DNA of 40,977 nucleotides, taken from contig JABDFS010000018.1 in assembly GCA_013286425.1 (NCBI GenBank), positions 1-40,977 on the forward strand. Direction: 5' to 3'. The DNA is from Bacteroidota bacterium. Lineage in GTDB: Bacteria > Bacteroidota > Bacteroidia > Chitinophagales > Chitinophagaceae. The position numbers and the translations under genes were made by a program. Positions 1 to 8,487 of this stretch are shown one piece after another. The notes below the pieces were generated by a model that was not told the origin of the DNA, searched no databases, and was given only the letters and a program-made list of their open reading frames with translations. Numbering within the stretch: position 1 is the first letter of the stretch; every line of letters starts with the position of its first letter.

Positions 1-1360
1 CAGATAAAGTGTTGGATGTTGTTGCTGCAGATACAGAAGATTGTGCAGCAAGGCCTGTGCCTTGCAGGCTGCTTAATTTGGCTTCTATAGTATTCAGCCT
101 TGATTCCAATGCATCAAATGCTTTTTGCAGGCTATCGTTTTTTGCACTTAACTCCTGAACCGATTTTACCAGCGGCACTACGAACTCGCTATAACGCAAG
201 CCCATAATCTTGCCGAGATTATCTACACCGCTAAAATCATAACCTATTTTTTTAGCCGCTTTATCCACTTCCTGCGCCAGGAAACCGGTGAACTGGATGC
301 TCTCCATTTTGCTTTCGCCTGCTTCGTTTAATGAATCTTTTTTGCCCATCAATTCTTCTTCTTTCTTTGTATTGAAATGATAGGTAACAGGCCTCAACTG
401 GTTAATGAAAGCCAGTCCCGGCACATTCTCTTTTATATCCTGTTTAATTCGTTCATCAGAATAATTGGTCCAGCCTACTGCGCCGCCGATACTTTTTACA
501 AATGCATTGCCTACTACAACTTTGAAACTGGCATCAACTTTTGAATCGAAACCGATGGCTGTGCTATTCTTAAAATTAGGCTCACTTACATCGGCATAAG
601 CACCCACTGCCGTGTTACGCATACCTGTTTGATTTGTTATCAGCGCCTGCATGCCAAAAGCAGTATTATAATAGCCGGTGGTGTTATTAAATAAAGCAGT
701 TGCACCGGTAGCGGTATTATCACTGCCTATTGTATTATTGTATGAAGAAAGATAACCATTGGTTACATTGTATGTGCCTGATGTGTTGTTATACATGGCG
801 GAATGACCCGTGGCAGTGTTGGAGGAAGACATACTATTTTGCAATGCACCCAACCCAATGGCCACGTTATCGCTGCCGTATTGATTGTTCAGGAGTGCGT
901 TAAAACCTATACTAACATTCTCTCCCCCGCCGATGTTTGAACTGAGTGCACTTGATCCGATCGCTATATTGTAGTTGCCATCGTTTGTAGATAAAGCTCT
1001 AACACCCATTGCAACATTGTCGTGACCAAATGTATTGTGATCAAGCGCCTGGTAACCAAATGCTGCATTATTGATAGCATACTGACTTGGTGAAACAAGG
1101 GTCTGGTAACCAAAAGCCGTGTTGGATTGAAGCGAGTCGAAATCGATAAAGCCCGACTTGCTGTTGTTAACCTTGAAGATAAGGCGATGCTGATCTGTAG
1201 TTCCTAAAAAATTTACGGAGTCATTAAGGCTACCGTTACCGATCAGCGACCAGGAATTTGAACGCGGTGCGACCGCATTGCTTTTGATAGCTGGTTTTGT
1301 TTGTGCAATTCCAAAAAGCGGAAGAGCAAGAAGCATTGCTGCGTAAAGATGTTTTTTCAC
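1..1360 (-). CDS. Surface/tail-fibre domain protein with S74 chaperone domain (3'-truncated by window)
   Basis: An open frame of 453 codons runs off the left edge of the window. It begins at a GTG (1358-1360) and encodes a signal peptide (MKKHLYAAMLLALPLFGIAQ) followed by about 300 residues of degenerate head repeats built on N-T-A-x-G-x-x-A-L and N-N-T-x-G-x-Y-N. These resemble the beta-roll head of trimeric surface fibres. Near residue 330 comes DERIKQDIKE...INQLRPVTYHF, the start of the Peptidase_S74 / endosialidase-chaperone domain. In that family the domain trimerises the fibre and then may cleave itself off. A probable coiled coil (VKSVQELSAKNDSLQKAF) follows, and the C-terminus is missing. 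Inferred role: exported, possibly trimeric, surface or extracellular fibre. The GTG is chosen because it gives a complete signal peptide and no upstream ATG fits. Confidence 0.85.
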   Translation of the reverse strand, partial: MKKHLYAAMLLALPLFGIAQTKPAIKSNAVAPRSNSWSLIGNGSLNDSVNFLGTTDQHRLIFKVNNSKSGFIDFDSLQSNTAFGYQTLVSPSQYAINNAAFGYQALDHNTFGHDNVAMGVRALSTNDGNYNIAIGSSALSSNIGGGENVSIGFNALLNNQYGSDNVAIGLGALQNSMSSSNTATGHSAMYNNTSGTYNVTNGYLSSYNNTIGSDNTATGATALFNNTTGYYNTAFGMQALITNQTGMRNTAVGAYADVSEPNFKNSTAIGFDSKVDASFKVVVGNAFVKSIGGAVGWTNYSDERIKQDIKENVPGLAFINQLRPVTYHFNTKKEEELMGKKDSLNEAGESKMESIQFTGFLAQEVDKAAKKIGYDFSGVDNLGKIMGLRYSEFVVPLVKSVQELSAKNDSLQKAFDALESRLNTIEAKLSSLQGTGLAAQSSVSAATTSNTLS

Positions 1361-1555
1361 ATTACAAGATTTAAATGATTTAAAATTTTTGTTTGCTTAT
1401 ATATGACATGTATTGGTATAAGCTAAAGCAAACAATGTAATCGTTACCATTTATTTCTTAATAAAATGATTGGACTTGCTTTATCTCTGTAGAACTGATT
1501 TTTCAAGTAAATTAATGTTGCAGCGCAAATGGGTTAAAATCTTCTTTGCTTTAGC

Positions 1556-1732
1556 TTATTTCAAATACTGTTCAATGTCTCTTCTTAAAGGACCGGCATA
1601 TTTAATAGCTGTTTTAATCTGCTCGTGTGTTTTATTGGGAAATTGTTGATGAAAATATTCCACTTCTGAAGGATCATTTAAATCTACCCGCACGCGATCC
1701 CGGCCATCTTGCTTATTCTTGTTATCTGACAT
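1556..1732 (-). CDS. DUF3606 domain small protein
   Basis: This 58-codon gene has an ATG start and a TAA stop. The protein begins MSDNKNKQDGRDRVRVDLND and continues with a SEVEYFHQQFPNKTHEQIKTAI helix pair. The charged N-terminus, the R-D-R-[IV]-x-[VL]-[ND] motif, the predicted helix and the G-P-L near the end are the pattern of DUF3606, a family of about 60 residues with unknown function common in soil Bacteroidota and Proteobacteria. It lies between the S74 surface protein and the sugar dehydrogenase with its own spacer, so it is probably monocistronic. It has no signal peptide, so it is expected to be cytoplasmic. Confidence 0.8.
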   Translation of the reverse strand: MSDNKNKQDGRDRVRVDLNDPSEVEYFHQQFPNKTHEQIKTAIKYAGPLRRDIEQYLK

Positions 1733-1800
1733 ATACTTCGTTTACATATTCAAACAAGTATTAAGCCACCTGTTTATAAAACAAATAAGAAATAAGTGCA

Positions 1801-3114
1801 CTAATGTTTTACACTTACTTTCCATATAGTATTGCTTGCATCATCCGTTACAAGCATAGAACCATCATTAAGAAAAGCCACACAAACAGGCCTGCCGCAG
1901 ACTTTGCTTTTTGAAGCATTAGCAATAAACCCGGTTAAAAAATCTTCCGCTTCACCTGATGGGTTACCATTATTAAACGGAATAAAAATAACCTTGTATC
2001 CTGCTAATGCAGAGCGGTTCCAGGATCCATGTTGTGCTATGAAAGCACCACCATGATATTTAAGCGGGAAGGATTGTTTGTTATAAAAAGCTAAGCCAAG
2101 TGATGCTGTATGTGAACCCAAAGAAACATCAGGTACAATTGCTTTGTCTACCAGATCACGGCGTTGATCTTTAACGCGGGGGTCAATGTTTTTACCGAAA
2201 TAGGAGTAAGGCCATCCATAAAAACCGCCTCCTTTTACACTGGTAAAATAGTCAGGAACAAGATCGTCTCCAAGATTATCTCTTTCATTTACAATAGTCC
2301 ACAAGTTGTTTGTGCCGGAAGCCCAATCCATGCCGACAGGATTGCGTAAACCACTTGCATATATTTTTTTACCGCTTCCATCAGGGTTTACTTCAAGAAT
2401 ATTTGCTCTACCAGTTTCTTCATCCATACCATGCTCTGCTGCATTACTGCCCGAGCCAACCGAGATATAAATTTTATCGCCTGTTTTATTAGTAATTATA
2501 TTTCTTGTCCAATGATTATTATAACCTTCACCAGGCAGCACAACGATTGGTTTCCCTTCACCTCTTAATATTGTATCACCTGTTTTATAATTGAATTGAA
2601 GTAACGCATCAGTATTAGCAACATAAAAATGGTTATTCAATATCAGCATTCCAAAAGGTTGATTTAATCCTTGTGCAAATACATACCGGCTTTCATATAC
2701 ACCATCTTTATCGCTATCTCTAAACATGGTAATGCGGTTAGCGCTTTTGCCATAATGCTGTGTTTTTATTTTGCGGGAGATGCCGGCTCCAAATCTTACA
2801 ATTCCGGTTAAGGTTGTGTTTGCTTCAGATACAAAGACATCACCATTGCCTGCAACATAAATCCAGCGCGGATTATTTAGTTTATCAGCAAATTTTGTAA
2901 CTATAAACCCTTCCGGTGCAACTGGCGTTTTTCCATTATGCCAGCCGATAACTTCACTATAATTGCGTGATGATTTTGTGGCATATGGCGGAGGGAGCGT
3001 ATCAATTATAGAAACTTCTGAATCTTTACTAATGCTAACAGTATCTTCAGACGGGATTGTATTTTCTAAAACCAATATTGAAATAACTAAAAGAACTAAA
3101 CCATTTTTTATCAT
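1801..3114 (-). CDS. Sorbosone dehydrogenase-like PQQ-type sugar dehydrogenase
   Basis: The 437-residue protein has a hydrophobic N-terminal export signal (residues ~5-20). It carries the beta-propeller signature of the soluble glucose / L-sorbosone dehydrogenase family: VTKFADKLNNPRWIYV at the first blade, GSGSNAAEHGMDEE, ASGLRNPVGMDW, NERDNLGDDLVPDYFTSV, GGFYGWPYSYFG, LGSHTASLGLAFY and AFIAQHGSWNRS. Family members bind PQQ and oxidise aldose or sorbosone-type sugars in the periplasm, and many Bacteroidota homologues are of unproven substrate. The length suits the family. No PQQ synthesis gene is in the window, so cofactor supply is unknown. It is flanked by a DUF3606 gene and a 306-bp spacer, with no operon partner evident. 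Confidence 0.88.
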   Translation of the reverse strand: MIKNGLVLLVISILVLENTIPSEDTVSISKDSEVSIIDTLPPPYATKSSRNYSEVIGWHNGKTPVAPEGFIVTKFADKLNNPRWIYVAGNGDVFVSEANTTLTGIVRFGAGISRKIKTQHYGKSANRITMFRDSDKDGVYESRYVFAQGLNQPFGMLILNNHFYVANTDALLQFNYKTGDTILRGEGKPIVVLPGEGYNNHWTRNIITNKTGDKIYISVGSGSNAAEHGMDEETGRANILEVNPDGSGKKIYASGLRNPVGMDWASGTNNLWTIVNERDNLGDDLVPDYFTSVKGGGFYGWPYSYFGKNIDPRVKDQRRDLVDKAIVPDVSLGSHTASLGLAFYNKQSFPLKYHGGAFIAQHGSWNRSALAGYKVIFIPFNNGNPSGEAEDFLTGFIANASKSKVCGRPVCVAFLNDGSMLVTDDASNTIWKVSVKH

Positions 3115-3420
3115 TATTAAACTTTGCTTTAAATCCGGACTATTATGTCAATGCAAGAATGATGCTTTTTATAACTAATATTTTCGAAATCAACTTACTC
3201 AATTACATTTCCCTGTTAACTATTGTATCATTGTGTATAGACTCTATTGTTGTTGCCTATAATTTGTCCCTTTAATTTCTATTTGATTACAAACCCAAAT
3301 TAGTAATCGATTTAGTGATCAATAAATGACTAACAAAGGCAACTAAATGCGAAGAAAGGCGAAAATAATTCGTAGTGTGAGAAAGTACCCGCAGTGAAAC
3401 GTGTTATTTATGTCTGATGT
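3115..3420. other. Intergenic spacer between mnmE and the sugar dehydrogenase gene
   Basis: This 306-bp AT-rich spacer shows no convincing ORF, hairpin terminator or repeat by eye. It must contain the promoter of the sugar dehydrogenase gene (minus strand) and the 3' end of the mnmE transcript. Confidence 0.5.
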
Positions 3421-4788
3421 TTACTTCCCGATACAAAACTTACTGAAGATGTAATCTAATTGGTCTTCATTTGTTATCTGGCCTGTAATCTCTCCCAAAT
3501 AATGCAGGCACCGGCGTATATCAAGCGCAATAAGGTCGCCGGGAATTTTATCATCCATGCCTTGTCTTATATCAATCAACGCATCATTTACTTTTTGCAA
3601 AGCTTCAAAATGCCTTGCGTTTGTAATGATTATATTTTCATGTTCAAGCTGGCCACTTATTACTTTATCAACCAATTCTTTTTTTAAAAGGTTTACATGT
3701 GTATGTTCTTTCGCAGAAATAAAAAGCACATCAAGGCCTTCAAATTTTTTAATGATGTCATCAGCATTCATAAGATCAAGCTTGTTGCCTGTAAGAATGT
3801 AATTTTTATTTTCTGATATTAATTGTTGCTGCTGATGTGTGAGTTGTTCTGTTGTTTCCTGCGCGCAATCAAATATGTACAGTACTATATCAGCGATGCG
3901 CATTTTTTCAAAACTTTTTTCAATGCCTATGCTTTCAATTTCATTACTGCTTGCTCTGATTCCCGCTGTATCAATCAGCCTGAATAAAATGCCTTCAATA
4001 TTTATTACTTCTTCAATAGTATCTCTTGTAGTGCCGGCAGTCTCACTTACTATCGCACGGTTTTCATTCAACAATGTATTGAGTAAAGTAGATTTTCCTG
4101 CATTCGGTTTCCCAATAATAGCAACCTGCACACCATTGCGGATTACGTTACCAAGTTTAAACGATTGCAATAGATCGCCGGTTGTTTTTTCTGCAGAAGT
4201 TATCAGTTCATATAACTGTGTGCGATCAGCAAACTCAACATCTTCCTGCGAAAAATCAAGTTCTAATTCTATCAATGCAGAAAATTTCAGCAACTGTTCG
4301 CGCAATTGTTGCAACACATTTGAAAAACCGCCGCGCATATTCTGCAATGCTGTTTTGCGGCTTGCTTCTGTATTACTTGCTATAAGATCTGCTACGGCTT
4401 CTGCCTGTGTCAGATCAAGCTTGCCATTTAAAAAAGCACGTTGCGTAAACTCGCCTGGTTTTGCAATACGTGCTCCGTGTTTAATACATGCATCAATAAT
4501 TTTTTGTTGAATGAATGCAGAGCCATGACAGGATATCTCCACAACATTTTCTCCTGTATAGGAGCGAGGCGTTTTAAATAGTGAAACCACTACTTCATCA
4601 ATAACTTCATCATTATCTTTTAAAATTCCTACATGCAGTGTATGTGATAATTGTTCGGATAAATTTTTACCTGCAAAAAGTAAATCTATAATGTCAATTG
4701 CTTTATCGCCGCTTATTCTTATCACACCAATAGCGCCAATGCCCGGTGGCGTAGCAATAGCAACAATGGTATCGTTCCAGTTATTCAA
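3421..4788 (-). CDS. mnmE: tRNA uridine-5-carboxymethylaminomethyl modification GTPase MnmE
   Basis: The 455-residue protein is full length for MnmE. With MnmG it makes the 5-carboxymethylaminomethyl group on wobble U34 of certain tRNAs, in the cytoplasm. The N-terminal tetrahydrofolate-binding domain begins DTIVAIATPPGIGAIGVIRI. The G-domain has P-loop GKPNAGKS (226-233), the G2 threonines in AGTTRD, DTAG (273-276) and NKLD. The protein ends in the diagnostic CIGK, whose Cys is conserved in the family. The start is a TTG (4786-4788): no in-frame ATG exists upstream, and the next Met would delete the conserved N-terminus. A good promoter sits 17-45 bp upstream. Confidence 0.97.
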   Translation of the reverse strand: MNNWNDTIVAIATPPGIGAIGVIRISGDKAIDIIDLLFAGKNLSEQLSHTLHVGILKDNDEVIDEVVVSLFKTPRSYTGENVVEISCHGSAFIQQKIIDACIKHGARIAKPGEFTQRAFLNGKLDLTQAEAVADLIASNTEASRKTALQNMRGGFSNVLQQLREQLLKFSALIELELDFSQEDVEFADRTQLYELITSAEKTTGDLLQSFKLGNVIRNGVQVAIIGKPNAGKSTLLNTLLNENRAIVSETAGTTRDTIEEVINIEGILFRLIDTAGIRASSNEIESIGIEKSFEKMRIADIVLYIFDCAQETTEQLTHQQQQLISENKNYILTGNKLDLMNADDIIKKFEGLDVLFISAKEHTHVNLLKKELVDKVISGQLEHENIIITNARHFEALQKVNDALIDIRQGMDDKIPGDLIALDIRRCLHYLGEITGQITNEDQLDYIFSKFCIGK

Positions 4789-4804
4789 TATAAAATGTTT
4801 GTTT

Positions 4805-4833
4805 CAAAAGTATGTTGAATATTATTCAGGCAA
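4805..4833 (-). promoter_or_regulatory. Bacteroidota-type promoter of mnmE
   Basis: On the minus strand, TTG (4831-4833), an 18-bp spacer and TACTTTTG (4805-4812) match the Bacteroidota -33 TTG / -7 TAnnTTTG pattern. The expected transcription start is about 10 nt before the TTG start codon of mnmE. The -33 element lies inside the U-tract of the upstream gene's terminator, so termination and initiation signals abut. Confidence 0.6.
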
Positions 4834-4837
4834 CAAA

Positions 4838-4862
4838 AAAGCCGTTAATCAATAACGGCTTT
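4838..4862 (-). terminator. Rho-independent terminator of the YXWGXW gene
   Basis: A 10-bp perfect stem (AAAGCCGTTA / TAACGGCTTT) with a 5-nt loop is followed on the minus strand by a T-run. It lies 22 bp past the stop at 4885 and before the mnmE promoter. Confidence 0.85.
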
Positions 4863-4884
4863 ACATAAAAATGCTATGAATTAA

Positions 4885-5190
4885 TTAAACTCTTTTCCAA
4901 TGCCCGGCAACCCAATAATCACCTCTTCCTTCTGTTACCCAATGCCCGGGAACCCATACATAACCGGCACGTGGTTCAGCCCAATATCCCGGAACCTGCA
5001 CATAGGCGCCATTCTTTACAGTCCATTCATCGGCTACCCAAACATAATTAGGATGTGGTGTAGCAGGCCTTACTGCAACAACAGCCGTTGGTCTAACTTT
5101 TACATATACCCGTGTTTGCGCCTGGCTTGATACGGCGGCAGAAATTAAAATAAGTGTTGCCAGCAGATATTTGAACAATTTTTTTTTCAT
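4885..5190 (-). CDS. YXWGXW-repeat-like exported protein
   Basis: The 101-residue protein has a cleavable signal peptide (MKKKLFKYLLATLILISAAV...SQAQ). The mature part is aromatic-rich: YVWVADEWTVKNGAYVQVPGYW, GYVWVPGHW and DYWVAGHW. These are spaced W-x-x-G-x-W type units of the YXWGXW family of small periplasmic or surface proteins, whose function is unknown. It has its own terminator downstream and a spacer upstream, so it is probably monocistronic. It is the last of a run of small envelope genes (4.9-6.9 kb) next to the two-component locus, and a shared stress regulon is a guess. Confidence 0.75.
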   Translation of the reverse strand: MKKKLFKYLLATLILISAAVSSQAQTRVYVKVRPTAVVAVRPATPHPNYVWVADEWTVKNGAYVQVPGYWAEPRAGYVWVPGHWVTEGRGDYWVAGHWKRV

Positions 5191-5276
5191 AATTAATTTT
5201 TATTGTTTGTTGTAATAAAACAAATGGTATGCTAAAAGGATATATTGTTTGTGAAAATTATTTGCACACACAAAAT

Positions 5277-5900
5277 TTATTTCAAAGGGAAAAATAAACC
5301 TGCATGAAAATTAACGTTGTTGAAATTGCTGAAACCACTACGATTATAATTGATCATATTATAATTAGCGCCTAATCTTACGCCTGCATGACTGAATTTA
5401 CTGAATGGTATTTCAACACCCGCGCCTCCCTGGAACATAAAGCTTCCTGAATTATCACTACTTCCAAATTCTCCGAGATATTGTGTAAAGGTTGCAATAC
5501 CAAGGCCTGCACCTGCAGTTATATATGGTTGAATCATTCCTTTTTTATCACCTAAAGGATAAAATTCTGCTTTGGCTAACAGCGGTATAATTTGCACAGA
5601 ATTACTCAATACTGCAGAAGTAACTTCTTTATCACCTGTATTATATAATGCTCTCGGGTATTTCTGATAAAAATCCTGGAAACCTAAACCTAATCCAACA
5701 GAAAATTTATTATTAATGTTATATAACAAATCACCAATTGCGCCGCGTGGTGAGCCATTACTTATGACATCATTTTTAAAACTTCCGGTTGGCAATGCAT
5801 AACTGTATTCAATATTTAATTTCACTTCGCCTTTTTGTGCGTTTACATGCGATACAAAAAGTACACACATAGTAAAGGCAAATATTTTTATTGCTTTCAT
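5277..5900 (-). CDS. Outer-membrane beta-barrel protein
   Basis: The 207-residue protein has a signal peptide (MKAIKIFAFTMCVLFVSHVNAQ). Alternating-hydrophobicity strands such as KFSVGLGLGFQDF, IQPYITAGAGLGI and HAGVRLGANYNM follow, and it ends in a strand with terminal aromatic FFPLK (NVNFHAGLFFPLK), typical of barrels recognised by the Bam machinery. The size fits an 8-strand OmpX/OmpW-like barrel (porin-family domain). It follows the DUF4136 lipoprotein gene by 10 bp, so the two are very likely cotranscribed, and the pair may form an envelope unit. Substrate or ligand is unknown. Confidence 0.8.
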   Translation of the reverse strand: MKAIKIFAFTMCVLFVSHVNAQKGEVKLNIEYSYALPTGSFKNDVISNGSPRGAIGDLLYNINNKFSVGLGLGFQDFYQKYPRALYNTGDKEVTSAVLSNSVQIIPLLAKAEFYPLGDKKGMIQPYITAGAGLGIATFTQYLGEFGSSDNSGSFMFQGGAGVEIPFSKFSHAGVRLGANYNMINYNRSGFSNFNNVNFHAGLFFPLK

Positions 5901-5910
5901 AAAAAACTTT

Positions 5911-6543
5911 TTAGTTAGAATGTAAATAAGTTGACTGATCGAATAAGGCCTTTACACTTGAATCTGCAGTGGCTGCATCAAAAATTCCTTCGCCGCGTAT
6001 CAGGCCGTTCCATACAATATCTATTTTGCCTTTGCTGTTTGCATTTTTAAGATCAAGCATGTCTATGCTTACTGCTCCTTCTGTTACCTGGTAAATGCCA
6101 TACGAAGCAGGAACATAATAGCCATAACCACTATAACCCCAATAGTACGGATCCCAATAACCGCCATATTCATCCCAGTAATCATCGTAACTGTAATAAC
6201 CTGTTGATGTGCTGTAAATACGATTAACATCAATACCTATATCAGGGTTACTGTTCTTATCAGTCAATACATATCCACGCTGCTGCATGTATGTATTTAC
6301 TGCATTAATATAAGCCTGGTCAACAGGGGTGAGGTCTTTATATGATTGATTATCGTTTAAAACTGAAACTGAATCTGCAATACTGTAAGTTTTATACGCT
6401 CCGAAATTTACAGTAGTGTCGCTGTTGGTAACATAAATTCTTGTTTCTTCCTGTGTAAGATTGTTTAACGGCTCTTTTGTACAACTGAAAATTGCTACAG
6501 TAAAAACAATTAAAACTGCAAGCAATGCTTGTTTGTTTCGCAT
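5911..6543 (-). CDS. DUF4136 lipoprotein
   Basis: The 210-residue protein begins with a lipoprotein signal whose lipobox ends at Cys21 (VAIFSC). The mature part starts with a strand equivalent to the DUF4136 opening (TTVNFGAYKTYSIADS) and continues with VDQAYINAVNTYMQQRGYVLTDKNSNPDIGI, the 'old-and-new-residue plus ageing helix' layout of DUF4136. A Tyr/Asp/Gly-rich loop at about 115-150 (DDYWDEYGGYWDPYYWGYSG) follows, then a second core strand around KGKIDIVWNGLIRGEG. The family is predicted to sit in the outer-membrane periplasmic face. Function is unknown. It is the first gene of a two-gene unit with the beta-barrel gene. Confidence 0.85.
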   Translation of the reverse strand: MRNKQALLAVLIVFTVAIFSCTKEPLNNLTQEETRIYVTNSDTTVNFGAYKTYSIADSVSVLNDNQSYKDLTPVDQAYINAVNTYMQQRGYVLTDKNSNPDIGIDVNRIYSTSTGYYSYDDYWDEYGGYWDPYYWGYSGYGYYVPASYGIYQVTEGAVSIDMLDLKNANSKGKIDIVWNGLIRGEGIFDAATADSSVKALFDQSTYLHSN

Positions 6544-6656
6544 TATTGAAAATTTAGAGTAGCCGTTACATCATGCGATAATATTTAGAGCGTAATTTTT
6601 TATAGGATTGATTTTTTTGCAGAGCGTTTAAAAACATTTTTCATAAAATTATTTAA

Positions 6657-6686
6657 AAATCAAAACCGGCTTAGCCGGTTTGATTT
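6657..6686 (-). terminator. Hairpin terminator of the Lmo0937-type gene
   Basis: A 13-bp stem with one bulged base (arms AAATCAAAACCGGC and GCCGGTTTGATTT, loop TTA) lies 34 bp past the stop codon at 6720. T-rich sequence follows on the minus strand. The stem is symmetric enough to work for either strand. Confidence 0.7.
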
Positions 6687-6719
6687 CAATTATTACTAAT
6701 TACTATCACACAATAACTA

Positions 6720-6875
6720 CTATGGTGTTCCTCTTCCGCCAATAAGCGCGAGCAATAAAGATATAATTGCGAGCACTAATAAAATATGTATCAGTCCTGC
6801 AGCGCTATAGACGAAAACTCCCAATAACCATCCTATTATTAGTATAACAGCGATGATGTATAAAATGCTTCTCAT
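6720..6875 (-). CDS. Lmo0937-family small membrane protein
   Basis: The 51-residue protein MRSILYIIAVILIIGWLLGV...GLIHILLVLAIISLLLALIGG has two hydrophobic helices separated by a short Ser/Ala/Gly turn and a GLIHILLVLA core. This is the hallmark of the Lmo0937 family, which is widespread in Bacteroidota and stress-induced in some species. The open frame could extend 44 codons upstream, but that extension has no family resemblance and crosses the likely promoter, so the internal ATG at 6873-6875 is the start. It lies 137 bp downstream of the kinase gene of a sigma-54 activator pair and has a sigma-54-like site in front. Confidence 0.85.
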   Translation of the reverse strand: MRSILYIIAVILIIGWLLGVFVYSAAGLIHILLVLAIISLLLALIGGRGTP

Positions 6876-6912
6876 ACTTAAAAATTTTAAGGTGAATTTT
6901 TTAAGTAATACT

Positions 6913-6928
6913 TGTAAAAAATATGCCA
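6913..6928 (-). promoter_or_regulatory. Possible sigma-54 promoter of the Lmo0937-type gene
   Basis: The minus strand reads TGGCATATTTTTTACA, against the consensus TGGCAYRNNNNTTGCW: only one mismatch (TTACA for TTGCA). It lies 38-53 bp upstream of the ATG, a normal distance, and right beside a locus encoding a sigma-54 activator. The mismatch hits the conserved -12 GC, so this remains tentative. Confidence 0.35.
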
Positions 6929-7011
6929 GTTTGATTTTGCAACAGTGACAATAAACTTTAATCTGATTATACTTTTTTATCGGGAAGTATATTCCCCATG
7001 TAGCCAAAATA

Positions 7012-8457
7012 TTACATGGTTTTAAATGGCAATGTAACTATAAAGGTTGTTGATTTTTTTACTTCAGATGAAACCTCTATACTGCCACCATGCGCCTGTA
7101 TAATATTTAAAGTTGATGCAAGGCCAAGGCCAATACCATTTCTTTTTGAAGTATAATATGGTTCAAATAATCTTGGTATTTTATCTTCTTCAATTCCTGA
7201 TCCGTTGTCTGTTATTTCGATGATTGCATGCTCACTATCTTTTTTTATCCTGATGGAAATCCGGCCTTCATCATGATCAATTGCTTCAACTGCATTAATT
7301 AAAATATTTTGCAGTGCTATCACCAGTTTTTCATAATCACAATAAATATTTATAAGCTCGGAAGGTTGCTCAACCTGCAGCACAATATTTTTAAGATTAA
7401 TCCTGTCTTTGGCAATGGATACGATCTCTTCAATAACAGATTGCAATATATTCTCCTTTAACTGCATTTCAGAAGGCCTTGAACTGTTCAGCAGTTCTTT
7501 AATCAATATATTTATGCGGCTGCTGTTGCGGTCAATAATATCGTAATACAACGCATTATCTTCTGATTTGTCTATGTTGTGTAAATGCTCGCACGCAAGG
7601 TTTATATTGTTGATAGGATTTCTTACTTCATGTGCAAGCGTGCGTACAAGCCTTCCCGTAGCAGCTAATTTTTCTGCCCGCAACGTAGCGCGCTCTGCTT
7701 TTTTTATCAATGTTATATCATGAATGATACCCTGGAAATATGTTTTGCCTTCTACGGTTTTTTCTTTGGTTGCTGAAAGAATGCATTGCTTCGATTGATT
7801 TTTTTTATAGCGTATTTCAGCCTGCCATCCTTCAATATAACCTTTGTGCTTAAGTTCTTCCGTAAGCTTTCTTGATAAATAATTATCTGTAAGAAGCTCT
7901 GAGAGTTTTATTTTATAAAGAAAATTTTCTTCGCATGAAAGTAAAGTGCTGAAAGCTGTATTTACTTCAATAAGACAAAGCTTTTCATCTGCAACAAATA
8001 AAGCATCGCTTGACTTATTGAAAATATTGCGATACTTTTTTTCCTGTGCTCTTATTTCATTTAAGGTTTTTGCACGATCAATAGAATAACGAACAGAACG
8101 TTCTAATTTTTCGCTGCTTAATTCACCTTTTATAAGGTAATCAAACGCACCGAGTTTCATTGCTTCTTCATCAATATGTTTATCTCCTTTACCGGTAAGC
8201 AAAATGAATGGTGCATTGGCATCAAGCTTTACTGCTTCTTTAATAAGATCAATACCGGTTTTTACACCAAGCCTGTAATCAACAAGATAAACGTCGTGTT
8301 TCTGTCGTTTGATTTCATCTAATGCATTGCTATAATTAAAACACCAGTCTATAATAAAACTTTTGCCTGTAATATTTTTAAGATAATCGCTTGTAATAAA
8401 ATAATCATCTTCATCATCATCTATTATAAGCACATTTATGTTTGTGTTAGTAGTCAT
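7012..8457 (-). CDS. Receiver-PAS-histidine kinase hybrid
   Basis: The 481-residue soluble protein has three parts. A receiver domain (~1-125) has acidic pocket DDDEDD, phosphoacceptor Asp60 in YLVDYRL and Lys110. A PAS domain (~140-255) ends FQGIIHDIT. A kinase core has His276 in LAHEVRNPINN, N-box NILINAVEAI (Asn384/388), G1 DNGSGI and G2 GIGLGLAS. It has no membrane segment, so it is cytoplasmic, and the N-terminal receiver suggests it is itself phosphorylated by another kinase. It follows the sigma-54 activator gene by 30 bp and most likely phosphorylates that regulator (NtrB/NtrC-like pairing). Confidence 0.93.
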   Translation of the reverse strand: MTTNTNINVLIIDDDEDDYFITSDYLKNITGKSFIIDWCFNYSNALDEIKRQKHDVYLVDYRLGVKTGIDLIKEAVKLDANAPFILLTGKGDKHIDEEAMKLGAFDYLIKGELSSEKLERSVRYSIDRAKTLNEIRAQEKKYRNIFNKSSDALFVADEKLCLIEVNTAFSTLLSCEENFLYKIKLSELLTDNYLSRKLTEELKHKGYIEGWQAEIRYKKNQSKQCILSATKEKTVEGKTYFQGIIHDITLIKKAERATLRAEKLAATGRLVRTLAHEVRNPINNINLACEHLHNIDKSEDNALYYDIIDRNSSRINILIKELLNSSRPSEMQLKENILQSVIEEIVSIAKDRINLKNIVLQVEQPSELINIYCDYEKLVIALQNILINAVEAIDHDEGRISIRIKKDSEHAIIEITDNGSGIEEDKIPRLFEPYYTSKRNGIGLGLASTLNIIQAHGGSIEVSSEVKKSTTFIVTLPFKTM

Positions 8458-8487
8458 TCATTATTTATTTTAAGCACTTAATCCGCT

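Noticed and set aside
3839-4510. 223-codon frame on the plus strand
   Set aside because: It is the antisense shadow of mnmE, Ser/Cys-rich, as expected for the opposite strand of this codon usage.
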